DNA of 54,108 nucleotides from an uncultured Mycoplasmatota bacterium (GTDB lineage Bacteria; Bacillota_I; Bacilli_A; RF39; UBA660): positions 1 through 54,108 of the forward strand of contig CAMBYP010000003.1 of assembly GCA_945872435.1 (NCBI GenBank), in the 5' to 3' direction. The first letter of the stretch is position 1, and each line of letters starts with the position of its first letter. Below are positions 29,393 through 40,528 of this stretch, piece after piece. The translations under genes were made by a program, and so were the position numbers. The notes beneath the pieces were generated by a model. The model saw only the letters and a program-made list of their open reading frames with translations, made no database searches and had not been told where the DNA came from.

Positions 29393-30490
29393 ATGAGTTT
29401 AACAGCTGGAATTGTAGGTCTTCCTAATGTGGGAAAATCTACATTATTTAATGCAATTACCAAAAAACATATTTTAGCAGCTAATTATCCATTCGCAACA
29501 ATAGAACCAAATGTTGGAGTTGTTACAGTTCCTGATAAACGTTTAGATGTATTAACTGAATTAGTTCATCCTGCTAAAACTATCGCAACAACTTTTGAAT
29601 TTACAGATATTGCAGGTTTAGTAAAAGGAGCTTCAACAGGTGAAGGATTAGGTAATAAATTTCTAAGTCATATTCGAGAAGTTGATGCAATTGTGGAGGT
29701 TGTAAGATGCTTTGAAGATGGTAACATTACACATGTTGAAGGACAAATAGATCCAATTCGTGATATAGAGATTATTAATGTAGAACTTATTTTAGCTGAT
29801 TTAGAAGTAATTGATGGTAGATTAAATCGTTTAGGAAAAAAAGCAGAAATGACAAAAGATAAAGCTACTATTTTAGAAGTGGGACTTTTGAAAAAAGTAA
29901 AAGAAAATTTAGAAAAAAATATTCCTGCTCGTGCATTAGAATATAATGAAGATGAATTAAAATTGTTAAAGTCATTTAATTTATTAACGATGAAACCAAT
30001 CATATACGTTTCTAATGTTAAGGAAAATGAAATTACATCTGAAAACCAATATGTTAAAAAAGTACGTGATTATGCAAGTAAAGAACAAGCGGAAGTGATT
30101 GTAGTTTGTGCAAAAATTGAGGAAGAATTAAGTGAATTAGATGAAGAAGATAAAATTTTATTTTTACAAGATTTAGGACTCAATGAAAGTGGATTAGATC
30201 AATTAATTAGAGCAACTTATTCTCTTTTAGGGTTAGCTACTTATTTTACAGAAGGAAAAGATGAAGTGAGAGCATGGACTTTTAGAAAAGGAATGAAAGC
30301 TCCTGAATGTGCAGGAATTATTCATACTGATTTTGAAAGAGGATTTATCAAGGCAGAAGTTATTAGCTATGATGATTTTGCAGCTCTAAAGTCAGAAAAA
30401 GCAGTTCGTGAAGCTGGAAAATTACGTTTAGAAGGAAAAGATTATGTGATGCAAGACGGTGATATTTGTTTATTTCGCTTTAACGTATAA
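29393..30490 (+). CDS. ychF: Redox-regulated ATPase YchF
   Basis: AGIVGLPNVGKSTLFNAIT..ANYPFATIEPN; C-terminal TGS domain. Confidence 0.97.
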   Translation: MSLTAGIVGLPNVGKSTLFNAITKKHILAANYPFATIEPNVGVVTVPDKRLDVLTELVHPAKTIATTFEFTDIAGLVKGASTGEGLGNKFLSHIREVDAIVEVVRCFEDGNITHVEGQIDPIRDIEIINVELILADLEVIDGRLNRLGKKAEMTKDKATILEVGLLKKVKENLEKNIPARALEYNEDELKLLKSFNLLTMKPIIYVSNVKENEITSENQYVKKVRDYASKEQAEVIVVCAKIEEELSELDEEDKILFLQDLGLNESGLDQLIRATYSLLGLATYFTEGKDEVRAWTFRKGMKAPECAGIIHTDFERGFIKAEVISYDDFAALKSEKAVREAGKLRLEGKDYVMQDGDICLFRFNV

Positions 30491-30516
30491 AACTATTACA
30501 AATGTAATAGTTTTTT
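30489..30516 (+). terminator. Intrinsic terminator after ychF
   Basis: AACTATTAC-AAAT-GTAATAGTT plus T-run. Confidence 0.75.
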
Positions 30517-30671
30517 TGTCAGAAAACAAAACATATACTCAAAATTCGGCATATTTTGTAAACCGATTTCATAAAAATATTATAAATAAAAAGTTATAAC
30601 AAAAAAAGGATATTAAACAACCAGTTGTTTTTTAAAATTTGTTCTTTACAATTGATATGATATTTGTTATA

Positions 30672-30744
30672 ATCTTAGACGAGTATGAATTTACTCCTTG
30701 CTTTTGTTATCAAAAGCCATTAAGACCATAAGGAGGTGTAGAAA
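30672..30744 (+). promoter_or_regulatory. rpsF operon leader with two tandem hairpins, candidate cis-regulatory leader
   Basis: GAGTA..TACTC (30681-30696) and GCTTTTG-TTAT-CAAAAGC (30700-30717) between a TATAAT-type promoter and rpsF. Confidence 0.45.
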
Positions 30745-31035
30745 ATGAGAGAATATGAAATTATGTTTATCGTAAGACCAACATTATCAGAAGAAGATAC
30801 TAAGAAAGTAATTGAAAACTTTAAAAATATTATTACAAATCATGGAGCTACAATTACTGGTGAAACTGATATGGGACAAAGAGAATTAGCTTACGAAATT
30901 AAAAAATGCAAAAGCGGATATTATTACGTATTAACTTTAAGTGCAAATGATGATGCTGCTATCAAAGAATTCGATCGTCTTGCATTAATTAGTAATGATG
31001 TAATTCGTCATTTAATTACTAAAATTGAAAAATAA
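30745..31035 (+). CDS. rpsF: 30S ribosomal protein S6
   Basis: [17 protein letters not shown]. Confidence 0.97.
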   Translation: MREYEIMFIVRPTLSEEDTKKVIENFKNIITNHGATITGETDMGQRELAYEIKKCKSGYYYVLTLSANDDAAIKEFDRLALISNDVIRHLITKIEK

Positions 31036-31048
31036 AAGGAGATACGTT

Positions 31049-31522
31049 ATGAATCGAGTATTATTAATTGGAAGACTAACAGCCAAACCAGAATTAAGAT
31101 ATACAGCGTCTAATTTACCATTTTCACGTTTTTCTGTTGCAGTAAATCGAACTTTTAGTAATCGTGACGGTGAACGAGAAACTGATTTTATCAATATTGT
31201 TGTTTGGCGAAAACAAGCAGAAAATGTTTGTAATTATTTAGATAAAGGAAGCCTTGTTTCTGTAGAAGGAAGACTTCAAACTAATAACTATGAAGATAAG
31301 GATGGAAATAAAAGATATTCTATGGAAGTTGTTGCTGATTCAGTACAATTTTTAGAAAGCAAAGCACAACGTGGAAATCGTGTTAATGAAGCAAGCCCAT
31401 ATGATTATCAACAACCATCTTCAACTCAAACAGGAAATTATACAAATGATGTCAATGTCGAAGATGATCCATTTGCTGATTTCGGAGACAGTGTGTCTAT
31501 TAGTGATGATTTTCTAGACTAA
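31049..31522 (+). CDS. ssb: Single-stranded DNA-binding protein
   Basis: [19 protein letters not shown]; acidic tail [19 protein letters not shown]. Confidence 0.96.
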   Translation: MNRVLLIGRLTAKPELRYTASNLPFSRFSVAVNRTFSNRDGERETDFINIVVWRKQAENVCNYLDKGSLVSVEGRLQTNNYEDKDGNKRYSMEVVADSVQFLESKAQRGNRVNEASPYDYQQPSSTQTGNYTNDVNVEDDPFADFGDSVSISDDFLD

Positions 31523-31539
31523 AGAAAGGATAATGAATC

Positions 31540-31755
31540 ATGGCTGAAGGATTTAGAAAAAGAAAAAAGATTTGCCAAATGTGTGCAGGAAAAGATGTAG
31601 ATTATAAGAATGTAGATGTAATTAAAAAATACATTAAACCAAATGGTGCAATTACATCAACAAGAATGAATGGAAATTGTAAGTTACATCAAAGACATGT
31701 TGCAAATGAAATTAAAAAAGCACGTTTTATGGGATTGATCCCATTCGTAAAATAA
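31540..31755 (+). CDS. rpsR: 30S ribosomal protein S18
   Basis: KKICQMCAGKDVDYKNVDVIKKYI..KKARFMGLIPFV. Confidence 0.97.
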   Translation: MAEGFRKRKKICQMCAGKDVDYKNVDVIKKYIKPNGAITSTRMNGNCKLHQRHVANEIKKARFMGLIPFVK

Positions 31756-31804
31756 GCAATTTTGCTTATTTTTTTTTATAAAAAAACTACCAAATGGTAG
31801 TTTA
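31751..31804. terminator. Adjacent convergent terminators (rpsR, and the minus-strand Lys-rich gene)
   Basis: AATAAGCAA-TT-TTGCTTATT plus T-run; AAACTACCA-AA-TGGTAGTTT preceded on + strand by A-run. Confidence 0.75.
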
Positions 31805-32713
31805 TTCAGAAATAGTACACGTTGCTCCAGTACTTTCTTCTTGTGCTTTTACTTCTTGCAAAGATTTTCCTAGATAAGTTGTTTCTTGTGGGACACTTGT
31901 CACGTGACCATGTCCAAAATAAGTTTTTATGATCAATTGATTATTATCAAAAAGTATATCATTTTGATTTTGGTTTTCTAATTTTGCACTATCGTAGCTT
32001 CCTTGATCATTGTATTTTTTTGTAATGATATATTCATAAGAAGTTAGTGTATCGTTTTCAAAATTTGAAATAGATAGAACAGAATTTTGGTAATTATCTA
32101 TTTGTGTAGCTGCTGTGGAACAAGTCATTACTTTTGTTATTACTTCTTCTTTATCTTCATTTTCGTTTTTAGAATCTTGAAGTTCATTTAAAGCATTTGC
32201 TTCTTTTATTTGACGTTGTAATTCTTTTCTATATGCGTTTGTAATAAATGTAAAAGAAATTACAATGATGGCGAAAGCAACAATCAATACAAGAGCTAGA
32301 TTAGAATTTTTACTTGAATCATCAAGTTCTTCTTTGATTTCTTGCCCTTGTAAACGTAATTCGTGTTCCTCTAATAACTGTTCTCTTTTTTCTTCCCATT
32401 CTTTCGTATTTAATCCAATAAAATCATCATATTCTTCAAAATCCACAGTTTTAGATGGTTCTAAATTTGGGATAATTAATCTTTTTTCTCTTGATTTTTT
32501 TTGGTGTTTTAGTGGATGTGTTTTTTCTTTTTTATTTTCCACTTTTTTTGCGACTTTTTTCTTTAAAACTTTAGAATTTTCTGATTTTTTTGTTTCTTTT
32601 TTCTTGACAGTTTTTTTTATGTCTTTTTTATTTTCACTTTTTTTAACGTGTTTTTTCTTATTATTTTCTGCTTTTTTAATTACTTTTCTTTTTTTCTTTT
32701 TTTCTTCGTTCAT
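31802..32713 (-). CDS. Lys-rich single-TM protein of unknown function
   Basis: ~90-aa Lys-rich N-terminus, one TM (LALVLIVAFAIIVISFTFI), extracytoplasmic C-terminal domain. Confidence 0.65.
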   Translation of the reverse strand: MNEEKKKKRKVIKKAENNKKKHVKKSENKKDIKKTVKKKETKKSENSKVLKKKVAKKVENKKEKTHPLKHQKKSREKRLIIPNLEPSKTVDFEEYDDFIGLNTKEWEEKREQLLEEHELRLQGQEIKEELDDSSKNSNLALVLIVAFAIIVISFTFITNAYRKELQRQIKEANALNELQDSKNENEDKEEVITKVMTCSTAATQIDNYQNSVLSISNFENDTLTSYEYIITKKYNDQGSYDSAKLENQNQNDILFDNNQLIIKTYFGHGHVTSVPQETTYLGKSLQEVKAQEESTGATCTISE

Positions 32714-32834
32714 GATTCCACCCCATATTTTCTTCATTATAACATACTTAAATTTAAAAAGAAATAAAAATAAAACAATTAAAAGAACATAAAAAAATAA
32801 ATGTAAGAAAATGTAAAAAAATGAAAAAAATTAC

Positions 32835-32863
32835 TTGCATTTCATATAATTATGATGTATAAT
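32835..32863 (+). promoter_or_regulatory. S10 operon promoter
   Basis: TTGCAT - 17 bp - TATAAT. Confidence 0.7.
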
Positions 32864-32868
32864 TTTGA

Positions 32869-32996
32869 ATGTGTGGCATGCGTTGATGTGGGAGGTTGCC
32901 GATACACCAGGTTAAGTTGTAAATAAAATTAACTTGTTATCGGGTTTTCCTAACGGAGCAAGTCTATACTGGATATAGGCGAAAGGAGGATGCAAT
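32869..32996 (+). promoter_or_regulatory. S10-operon ribosomal protein leader RNA (Firmicutes type)
   Basis: GTGTGGCATGCGTTGATGTGGGAGGTTGCCGATACACC...TATCGGGTTTTCCTAACGGAGCAAGTCTATACTGGATATAGGCGAAAGGAGG resembles the Firmicutes rpsJ leader; CCGATA/TATCGG pairing. Confidence 0.75.
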
Positions 32997-33305
32997 ATGT
33001 CTAAAACAAAAGTTCGTATCAAATTAAAAGCTTACGAACACAAGAGTTTAGATAACGCTTGTGCGAAAATTGTGGAAACTGTAAAAAGAACAGGTGGAGA
33101 AGTATGTGGACCTATTCCACTACCAACTGAAGTAGAAAAAATCACTATTTTAAGAGCTGTTCACAAAGACAAAGATTCACGTGAACAATTTGAAAGAAGA
33201 ACACACAAAAGACTTATTGATATCGTAAACCCAAGTAAGGAGACTATTGAGGCATTAACTCATTTAGATATCCCAAGTGGTGTTGATATTAAAATCAAAT
33301 TATAA
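32997..33305 (+). CDS. rpsJ: 30S ribosomal protein S10
   Basis: Family sequence and operon order. Confidence 0.98.
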   Translation: MSKTKVRIKLKAYEHKSLDNACAKIVETVKRTGGEVCGPIPLPTEVEKITILRAVHKDKDSREQFERRTHKRLIDIVNPSKETIEALTHLDIPSGVDIKIKL

Positions 33306-33323
33306 TAATTAGGAGGAAAAAAT

Positions 33324-34067
33324 ATGGAAATGAAAGGAATCTTAGGTCGTAAAATTGGAATGACTCAAGTGTTTACAAAATCTGGTAAATTGATTCCTGT
33401 AACTGTTATTTCTGTTGAACCAAATGTGGTAACACAAATTAAAACAAAAGAAAATGATGGTTATGAAGCAATTCAATTAGGTTTTGAAACAAAAAGAGAA
33501 AAATTAGCGACAAAGGCTTCTATTGGTCATACCAATAAAGCAAATACTACACCTAAGCGCTTCTTTAAAGAGATTCGTGGTGTAGATATAAATAACTATT
33601 CTTTAGGTCAAGAAATCAAAACTGATATTTTTGAAGCAGGAGAAGTAGTTGATGTAACAGGAGTTACAAAAGGTCACGGATTCCAAGGTGTTATTAAACG
33701 TCATGGACAAAATCGTGGACCTATGGGACATGGATCTCATTATCATAGAAAACCAGGTTCAATGGGTACTATGAGACCAATGCGTGTTTTTAAAGGTAAA
33801 AACTTGCCAGGACATATGGGAGTTGAAACTGTAACAATTCAAAATTTAACAATCGTTGCTGTTGATACAGAAAACAATGTTATTTTAGTAAGTGGAAATG
33901 TTCCAGGAGCTAAAAAATCACTTGTTACAATTAAAACTTCTGTTAAAACACCAGGTAAGAAAATTGAAATGGATGAACTAGTTTCATACGAAGAAAAACC
34001 TCTAGAAACACCGGCAGAAGAAACTACTGAAGAAGTAGCTTTAGAAGCTTCTACAGAAGAAAACTAG
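33324..34067 (+). CDS. rplC: 50S ribosomal protein L3 with acidic C-terminal extension
   Basis: [10 protein letters not shown]; operon order. Confidence 0.97.
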   Translation: MEMKGILGRKIGMTQVFTKSGKLIPVTVISVEPNVVTQIKTKENDGYEAIQLGFETKREKLATKASIGHTNKANTTPKRFFKEIRGVDINNYSLGQEIKTDIFEAGEVVDVTGVTKGHGFQGVIKRHGQNRGPMGHGSHYHRKPGSMGTMRPMRVFKGKNLPGHMGVETVTIQNLTIVAVDTENNVILVSGNVPGAKKSLVTIKTSVKTPGKKIEMDELVSYEEKPLETPAEETTEEVALEASTEEN

Positions 34068-34080
34068 TAGGGAGGCAAAA

Positions 34081-34716
34081 GTGAGTATGAAAAAATTACC
34101 TGTATTAAATATAAAGGGTGAAAAAGTAAACGATATTACATTAAATGAAAATGTATTTGGTATTACTCCAAATGATACAGTTTTATACGATGCAATTCGT
34201 TTAACAAGAAATGCCCAAAGACAAAGTACTGCAAGTACAAAAACACGTAGTGAAGTAAGCGGTGGAGGAAGAAAGCCTTGGAGACAAAAAGGAACTAGTA
34301 ATGCTCGTCAAGGAAGTATTCGTGCACCACACTGGGTTGGTGGAGGAGTTGTGTTTGGCCCTACACCACAAAAAAATTACAAATTAAAAATGAACCGTAA
34401 GGAAAGAAGATTAGCATTAAAATCAGCTTTATCTTACAAATATATAGATAATGAATTAGTTATCGTAGATAATTTCAACTTAGCAGATGGAAAAACTAAA
34501 ACTGCTAAAGAAGCATTAACAAATTTAAAAGTTAATGAAGAAAAAACAATGATTGTTGTTGACGAATTAACTGATGAAGTAATTCTTGCAACTCGTAACT
34601 TAGATAATGTGTTATTACTTGAAACTGATGAAGTAAATACATTAGATGTTGTAAGTGTAAATCGTATGGTAATTACTGAATCAGCTGTTAAAAAATTAGA
34701 GGAGGTGCTTGGTTAA
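34081..34716 (+). CDS. rplD: 50S ribosomal protein L4
   Basis: [24 protein letters not shown]. Confidence 0.97.
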   Translation: MSMKKLPVLNIKGEKVNDITLNENVFGITPNDTVLYDAIRLTRNAQRQSTASTKTRSEVSGGGRKPWRQKGTSNARQGSIRAPHWVGGGVVFGPTPQKNYKLKMNRKERRLALKSALSYKYIDNELVIVDNFNLADGKTKTAKEALTNLKVNEEKTMIVVDELTDEVILATRNLDNVLLLETDEVNTLDVVSVNRMVITESAVKKLEEVLG

Positions 34717-34997
34717 TGAGTAATTATAGAGATATTATTAAAGCACCAGTTATTACAGAAAAAAGTGCTGATCTTGCACAAAATGAGAATAAATACACAT
34801 TCCGTGTTGATCCTCGTGCAAATAAAACACAAATTAAACAAGCTATTGAATCAATTTTCAATGTGAAAGTTGAAAGCGTAAATACAATTAATGTAAAACC
34901 TAGAAAAAAACGTGTTGGACGTTATGTAGGTAAAACAAAAAGAGTAAAAAAAGCAATTGTTAAATTACAAGAAGGAAGTTCAATTGAACTAAACTAA
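34716..34997 (+). CDS. rplW: 50S ribosomal protein L23
   Basis: [11 protein letters not shown]. Confidence 0.97.
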   Translation: MSNYRDIIKAPVITEKSADLAQNENKYTFRVDPRANKTQIKQAIESIFNVKVESVNTINVKPRKKRVGRYVGKTKRVKKAIVKLQEGSSIELN

Positions 34998-35016
34998 TCT
35001 AAAAAGGAGGAAAATT

Positions 35017-35847
35017 ATGGCAATTAAGACATACAAAGCAATGACAAATGGTCAACGTGGTAAATCAACATTAGTAAATGATGAAATCACAACAACAACT
35101 CCTGAAAAATCATTACTTGTAACTCTTAAGAAAAATGGTGGTCGTAATAACTCTGGTCGTATCACAGTAAGACATCGTGGTGGAGGCGCTAAGAGAAAAT
35201 ATCGTATCATTGATTTTGTAAGAAACAAGGATGGAGTAGAAGGAACAGTTGCTTCTATTGAATATGATCCAAATAGAACATCTAACATTGCTTTAATTAA
35301 ATATGCTGATGGAGAAAAAAGATATATTCTTGCTCCAAAAGGTTTAAAAGTTGGAATGAAGATTGAAAGTGGAGAAAATGCTGATATTAAAGTTGGTAAC
35401 TCACTTCCAATTGGAAATATTCCAGAAGGAACATTAGTTCATAATATTGAGTTAAAACCTGGTAAAGGTGGTCAAATTGGTCGTTCTGCTGGAAACAGTG
35501 CACAAATTTTAGGACGTGAAGGAAAATATACTTTAATCCGTTTATCTAGTGGAGAAGTTCGTAAAGTATTAAATACTTGCCGTGCTACAATTGGTGAAGT
35601 TGGTAATGAAGATCATGAATTAGTAAGCTTAGGTAAAGCTGGACGTAAAAGACATATGGGAATTCGTCCAACAGTACGTGGTTCTGTTATGAACCCTAAT
35701 GATCACCCACATGGTGGAGGAGAAGGACGTGCTCCTATTGGTAGAAAAGCACCAGTTACTCCTTGGGGTAAACCTGCACTTGGTTTAAAAACTCGTGGAA
35801 CGAAAAAAGCTTCAAATAAGCTAATTGTTCGCCGTCGTAAAAAATAA
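35017..35847 (+). CDS. rplB: 50S ribosomal protein L2
   Basis: [30 protein letters not shown]. Confidence 0.98.
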   Translation: MAIKTYKAMTNGQRGKSTLVNDEITTTTPEKSLLVTLKKNGGRNNSGRITVRHRGGGAKRKYRIIDFVRNKDGVEGTVASIEYDPNRTSNIALIKYADGEKRYILAPKGLKVGMKIESGENADIKVGNSLPIGNIPEGTLVHNIELKPGKGGQIGRSAGNSAQILGREGKYTLIRLSSGEVRKVLNTCRATIGEVGNEDHELVSLGKAGRKRHMGIRPTVRGSVMNPNDHPHGGGEGRAPIGRKAPVTPWGKPALGLKTRGTKKASNKLIVRRRKK

Positions 35848-35866
35848 GAGAAAGGATTGAGATATA

Positions 35867-36133
35867 ATGGCTAGAAGTTTGAAAAAAGGACCATTTGTTG
35901 ACGCTCACTTAATGAAAAAAGTGGAAGAAGTTAATAAAAGTGGTAAAAAAGAAGTCATTAAGACTTGGTCACGCCGTTCAACGATTTATCCTGAATTTGT
36001 AGGACTTACATTTGGAGTTCACAATGGAAAAGAACACATTCCTGTTTATGTAACAGAAGATATGGTTGGACATAAATTAGGAGAATTTGCACTTACTCGT
36101 AAATTCGGTGGACATGGTGCTGACAAGAAATAA
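35867..36133 (+). CDS. rpsS: 30S ribosomal protein S19
   Basis: [12 protein letters not shown]. Confidence 0.98.
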   Translation: MARSLKKGPFVDAHLMKKVEEVNKSGKKEVIKTWSRRSTIYPEFVGLTFGVHNGKEHIPVYVTEDMVGHKLGEFALTRKFGGHGADKK

Positions 36134-36157
36134 TAAGTAACTGGAAGGAGGACTAAA

Positions 36158-36493
36158 ATGGAAGCGAAAGCACTTGCTTATGGTGTAAGACTTACACCTC
36201 GTAAAGCTCGTTTAGTTATAGATTTAATTCGTGGAAAAAGTGTTGTGGAAGCAGATCAAATTTTATCTAATATGAATCGTGATGCTTCTAGAACAATTCA
36301 TAAGGTTTTAACTTCCGCTGTAGCAAACGCAACAAATAATTTAAATTTAAATAAAGATAATTTATTTGTAAAAGAAGCTTTTGTAAACGAAGGAAAACCA
36401 TTAAAAAGAATGCGTTGTGGGTCACGTGGTCATGCAGACCCAATTAAGAAAAGAACAAGTCACATTACAATTGTTGTAAGTGAGAGAAACTAA
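36158..36493 (+). CDS. rplV: 50S ribosomal protein L22
   Basis: SPRKARLV-type; [23 protein letters not shown]. Confidence 0.97.
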   Translation: MEAKALAYGVRLTPRKARLVIDLIRGKSVVEADQILSNMNRDASRTIHKVLTSAVANATNNLNLNKDNLFVKEAFVNEGKPLKRMRCGSRGHADPIKKRTSHITIVVSERN

Positions 36494-36509
36494 TAAAGGA
36501 GGTAAACTG

Positions 36510-37190
36510 ATGGGTCAAAAAGTTAGTCCAATTGGTCTTAGAATTGGAATCAATAAAGACTGGGAATCTAGATGGTTTGCTGATAGAAAAGATACAGCTA
36601 GATTCTTAGAAAATGACGTTAAGATTCGTAAGTTTTTAGAAAAGAAATTAAAAGACGCAGCAGTTTCAAGTATTCTTATTGAAAGAACCGCTAAAAAGAC
36701 CGATGTTATTATCAACACTGCAAAACCAGGAGTTGTAATTGGTCATGGTGGAGATGAAATTGAAAAAATCAGAAAAGAACTATCTAAATTAGTAAATGAA
36801 GATGTTCAAATTTCTATTATGGAAGTTAAAAATCCTGATTTAGATGCTGCTTTGGTTGCAGAAAATATTGCACACCAAATCGAAAATCGTGTATCATTTA
36901 GAATTGCACAAAAGAAAGCAATTAGAAATACTATGAAGGCAGGAGCTAAAGGAATTAAAACTTCAGTATCTGGTCGTTTAGGTGGAGTTGATATGGCTCG
37001 TACTGAAGGATATACTGAAGGTATGATTCCACTTCATACTTTAAGAGCTGATGTTGATTATGCCATTAAAGAAGCAGATACAACATACGGAAAAATTGGT
37101 GTTAAAGTATGGATTTATAAAGGAGAAATCCTTCCTTCCAAGAAAAATAAGGGAGGTAATGAAAATGGCAGTCATTCCAAAAAGAACTAA
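36510..37190 (+). CDS. rpsC: 30S ribosomal protein S3
   Basis: [14 protein letters not shown]. Confidence 0.97.
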   Translation: MGQKVSPIGLRIGINKDWESRWFADRKDTARFLENDVKIRKFLEKKLKDAAVSSILIERTAKKTDVIINTAKPGVVIGHGGDEIEKIRKELSKLVNEDVQISIMEVKNPDLDAALVAENIAHQIENRVSFRIAQKKAIRNTMKAGAKGIKTSVSGRLGGVDMARTEGYTEGMIPLHTLRADVDYAIKEADTTYGKIGVKVWIYKGEILPSKKNKGGNENGSHSKKN

Positions 37191-37587
37191 ATATCGTAGA
37201 CCTCACCGTTTAAGATACGATGGTGTAGCTAAAGGTAATACTGAACTACACTTTGGTGAATATGGTTTAATGGCACTTGATGGTGCATGGGTAAGTCAAC
37301 AACAAATCGAAGCTGCTCGTGTTGCCATGACTCGTTTTATGAAACGTGGAGGAAAAGTATGGATTAATATTTTCCCACACTTATCATTAACGAAAAAACC
37401 TCTTGAAACTCGTCAAGGTAAAGGTAAAGGAGACCCAGAAGTATGGGTAGCTGTTGTTAAAAAAGGAAAAATTATGTTCGAAGTTGGAGGAGTTGATGAA
37501 GCAACTGCACGTGAAGCTTTAAGACTTGCAATGCATAAACTTCCAATGAGATGTAAATTTGTTAAAAAAGAAAGTGGTGAAAAGTAA
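37165..37587 (+). CDS. rplP: 50S ribosomal protein L16
   Basis: [19 protein letters not shown] at 37165 after GGGAGG. Confidence 0.97.
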   Translation: MAVIPKRTKYRRPHRLRYDGVAKGNTELHFGEYGLMALDGAWVSQQQIEAARVAMTRFMKRGGKVWINIFPHLSLTKKPLETRQGKGKGDPEVWVAVVKKGKIMFEVGGVDEATAREALRLAMHKLPMRCKFVKKESGEK

Positions 37588-37784
37588 TGAAAAATAGTGA
37601 AATCAGACAATTATCCAATGAAGAAATTATGAAAAAAATTGAAGAATGTAAAGAAGAACTATTTAATTTACGTTTTAATGCAGCCACTGGAAATCTTGAA
37701 AAACCTTCAAGAATTAAAGAACTTAGAAAGCTTGTTGCACGTATGAAAACAATTTTACGTGAACGTGAGCTAGAAAAGAACTAG
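37587..37784 (+). CDS. rpmC: 50S ribosomal protein L29
   Basis: [25 protein letters not shown]. Confidence 0.96.
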   Translation: MKNSEIRQLSNEEIMKKIEECKEELFNLRFNAATGNLEKPSRIKELRKLVARMKTILRERELEKN

Positions 37785-37793
37785 GAGGGCATT

Positions 37794-38051
37794 ATGGAAA
37801 AGAAAACTCATGAATTAGTGGGAAAAGTAGTAAGTAATAAAGCTGATAAAACAATTACTGTTTTAGTTGAAACTTACAAAACAAACCCAATTTATAAAAA
37901 ACGTGCAAAATACTCAAAAAAATATACTGCCCACGATGAAAAGAACGTTGCAAATGTTGGAGATATTGTTCGTATTGCAGAAACTCGTCCAATTTCTAAA
38001 AATAAACATTTCCGTTTAGTCGAAGTAGTAGAAAAAGCAATCGTTTTATAA
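37794..38051 (+). CDS. rpsQ: 30S ribosomal protein S17
   Basis: [17 protein letters not shown]. Confidence 0.97.
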   Translation: MEKKTHELVGKVVSNKADKTITVLVETYKTNPIYKKRAKYSKKYTAHDEKNVANVGDIVRIAETRPISKNKHFRLVEVVEKAIVL

Positions 38052-38078
38052 TTGCTGCTCGAAAAGGAGGATAAAGAC

Positions 38079-38447
38079 ATGGTACAACAAGAAACTCGTT
38101 TAAAAGTAGCTGATAACTCTGGAGCACGTGAAGTATCAATTATTCGTGTGCTTGGTGGAAGTAAAGTAAAAACGGGAAATATTGGTGATATCGTTGTTGC
38201 AACTGTAAAAAAAGCAACTCCAAACGGAACTGTTGCAAAAGGAAAAGTTGTAAAAGCGGTAATCGTTAGAAGTAAATCTGGTTTAAGAAGAGAAGATGGA
38301 TCATACATTAAATTTGATGATAATGCTTGTGTTATTATTAAAGATGATGGTACTCCAGTTGGAACTCGTGTATTTGGACCAGTAGCACGTGAATTACGTG
38401 ACAAAAATTTTATGAAGATTGTTTCACTTGCAAAAGAAGTGTTATAG
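38079..38447 (+). CDS. rplN: 50S ribosomal protein L14
   Basis: [19 protein letters not shown]. Confidence 0.98.
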   Translation: MVQQETRLKVADNSGAREVSIIRVLGGSKVKTGNIGDIVVATVKKATPNGTVAKGKVVKAVIVRSKSGLRREDGSYIKFDDNACVIIKDDGTPVGTRVFGPVARELRDKNFMKIVSLAKEVL

Positions 38448-38469
38448 TCTCATCATAAGGAGGATGAAC

Positions 38470-38778
38470 ATGAACTTAAAGTCTGGAGATAAAGTAGTTG
38501 TTATTGCCGGAAAAGATAAGGGTAAAGAAGGAATCATCACAAAAGTTTTGAAAAATGAAAACCGTGTTGTTGTAGAAGGTGTTAATGTTGTTAAAAAACA
38601 CGTAAAACCATCTGGACAAGGAGCTGGTAGTATTGTTGAAATGAATGCTCCAATTCATGCTTCAAATGTTATGATTTTAGACCCTAAAACAAAAAAGAGA
38701 ACTAGAATCGGACATACAACTTTAAAAAATGGTAAGAAAGTTAGATGTACAAAAAAATCTAATTCAAATCTTGACTAA
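38470..38778 (+). CDS. rplX: 50S ribosomal protein L24
   Basis: GDKVVVIAGKDKGKEG. Confidence 0.97.
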   Translation: MNLKSGDKVVVIAGKDKGKEGIITKVLKNENRVVVEGVNVVKKHVKPSGQGAGSIVEMNAPIHASNVMILDPKTKKRTRIGHTTLKNGKKVRCTKKSNSNLD

Positions 38779-38796
38779 TTGGAAGGAGGGTAAATT

Positions 38797-39336
38797 ATGA
38801 ACCGCCTAAAAGAAAAATATAATAAGGAAATCGTACCTAGCTTAAGAGAAAAATATAATTACAAGAGCATTATGGAAGTTCCTGCTCTTGATAAGATTGT
38901 TGTTAATATGGGTGTAGGAGATGCAACAACAAATTCTAAATTGTTAGAAGCTGCTGTTGAAGATTTAGCTCAAATTACTGGACAAAAACCTGTTGTAACA
39001 AAAGCTAAAAAAGCTATTGCAGGATTTAAAGTAAGAGAGGGTCAACCTATCGGATGTAAAGTAACATTACGTGGTGAAAATATGTATAACTTTTTAGATA
39101 AATTAATTAGTATTACATTACCTCGTGTACGTGACTTTAGAGGAGTTTCACATCGTTCATTTGATGGAAGAGGAAACTATACATTAGGATTAACTGAACA
39201 ACTAATTTTCTCAGAAATAGATTATGATAACGTTGTTAAAGTACGTGGTATGGACATTGTTTTCGTAACTACAGCAAAAACAAACGACGAAGCGTATGAC
39301 TTATTAAAAGGTTTCGGAATGCCTTTTAAGAACTAA
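38797..39336 (+). CDS. rplE: 50S ribosomal protein L5
   Basis: Family sequence and operon order. Confidence 0.98.
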   Translation: MNRLKEKYNKEIVPSLREKYNYKSIMEVPALDKIVVNMGVGDATTNSKLLEAAVEDLAQITGQKPVVTKAKKAIAGFKVREGQPIGCKVTLRGENMYNFLDKLISITLPRVRDFRGVSHRSFDGRGNYTLGLTEQLIFSEIDYDNVVKVRGMDIVFVTTAKTNDEAYDLLKGFGMPFKN

Positions 39337-39358
39337 TAAATGAATTAGGAGGAATATT

Positions 39359-39544
39359 ATGGCTAAAACTAGTATGAAAGTAAAAGCAAGTCGACCACAG
39401 AAATTTAAAGTACGTGAATATACACGTTGTTCAAGATGTGGAAGACCTCATGCAGTTCTAAAAAAATATGGAATTTGCCGTATTTGTTTCAGAGAACTAG
39501 CTTATAAAGGACAAATACCAGGAATGAAAAAATCAAGCTGGTAG
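39359..39544 (+). CDS. rpsZ: 30S ribosomal protein S14 type Z (zinc form)
   Basis: 61 aa, [20 protein letters not shown]. Confidence 0.97.
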   Translation: MAKTSMKVKASRPQKFKVREYTRCSRCGRPHAVLKKYGICRICFRELAYKGQIPGMKKSSW

Positions 39545-39562
39545 TAAGAAGGGAGGATAATT

Positions 39563-39958
39563 ATGGTAACAGATCCAATCGCAGATATGCTTACAAGAAT
39601 TCGTAATGCGAATCAAATGCGATATACAGAAGTTGAAGTACCCGCTTCAAAAATGAAATTAGAAATTGCTAGAATCTTAAAAGAAGAAGGATTTATTAGT
39701 GATTACAAAGTAAAAAAAGAAAAAATTCAAGATGTAATTGTTCTTACATTAAAATATGGTAATAAAAAAGAACGTGTTATTACAGGATTAAAAAGAATTT
39801 CAAAACCAGGTTTACGTGTATATGCTAAGGCACAAGATGTTCCATATGTATTAAATGGACTTGGAATTGCAATTATCTCTACATCAAAAGGAATTATGAC
39901 TGATAAGCACGCACGTGAAAATTCTCTTGGTGGAGAAGTATTAGCATACATTTGGTAG
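39563..39958 (+). CDS. rpsH: 30S ribosomal protein S8
   Basis: [13 protein letters not shown]. Confidence 0.98.
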   Translation: MVTDPIADMLTRIRNANQMRYTEVEVPASKMKLEIARILKEEGFISDYKVKKEKIQDVIVLTLKYGNKKERVITGLKRISKPGLRVYAKAQDVPYVLNGLGIAIISTSKGIMTDKHARENSLGGEVLAYIW

Positions 39959-39971
39959 AAAGGAAGATAGT

Positions 39972-40502
39972 ATGAGTCGTATCGGAAATAGAGTTTTAAC
40001 GATTCCTGAAGGAGTTACTGTAGAAGTAGATGGTAATGTTGTTCGTGTAACTGGTCCTAAAGGTAGTCTTTCTACTGAAGTAAATAGAAATATTACTGTA
40101 AAAGTGGATGGAGATAAATTATCAGTAGAAAGAAAAAATGATAATTTTAAATCATTCCATGGAACAGCAAATGCAAATATTACAAATTTAATTACTGGAG
40201 TAACAAAAGGTTTCGAAAAGAAATTAGAAGCAGTTGGTGTAGGATACCGTTTTCAATTAAAAGGTAATACACTAGTTGTTAGTGCTGGATATTCACATCC
40301 AGTAGAAATGGAAATTCCAGCTGGTATTCAATTAGAATCACCAAGTAATACTGAATTATTTGTTAGAGGAATTGATAAACAATTAGTTGGAAATTTTGCT
40401 GCTAATGTTAGAGACATTAGAAGACCAGAACCTTACAAAGGAAAGGGAATTCGTTATGCGGATGAACATGTACGTCGTAAGGAAGGTAAAAAAGCAGCAT
40501 AG
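39972..40502 (+). CDS. rplF: 50S ribosomal protein L6
   Basis: [15 protein letters not shown]. Confidence 0.98.
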   Translation: MSRIGNRVLTIPEGVTVEVDGNVVRVTGPKGSLSTEVNRNITVKVDGDKLSVERKNDNFKSFHGTANANITNLITGVTKGFEKKLEAVGVGYRFQLKGNTLVVSAGYSHPVEMEIPAGIQLESPSNTELFVRGIDKQLVGNFAANVRDIRRPEPYKGKGIRYADEHVRRKEGKKAA

Positions 40503-40528
40503 TTAGAATAAGCAAAGGAGCGTTTACT

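Noticed and set aside
30520-30660. Possible oriC in the AT-rich ychF-rpsF gap
   Set aside because: No DnaA box cluster and no dnaA/dnaN/rpmH in the window.
31895-31912. TGTCACGTGAC palindrome in the Lys-rich gene
   Set aside because: Palindromic core only; flanks do not match parS and it lies in coding sequence.
32265-32792. 175-aa + strand ORF rich in Ser/Phe
   Set aside because: Complement of the Lys-rich minus-strand gene; composition is the mirror of AAA/GAA codons.
38124-38139. CACGTGAA-containing sites in rplN, rpsJ, rplR and rpsH resembling half of parS
   Set aside because: Only about 11 of 15 defined positions match; they arise from Arg-Glu (CGTGAA) codons in coding regions.
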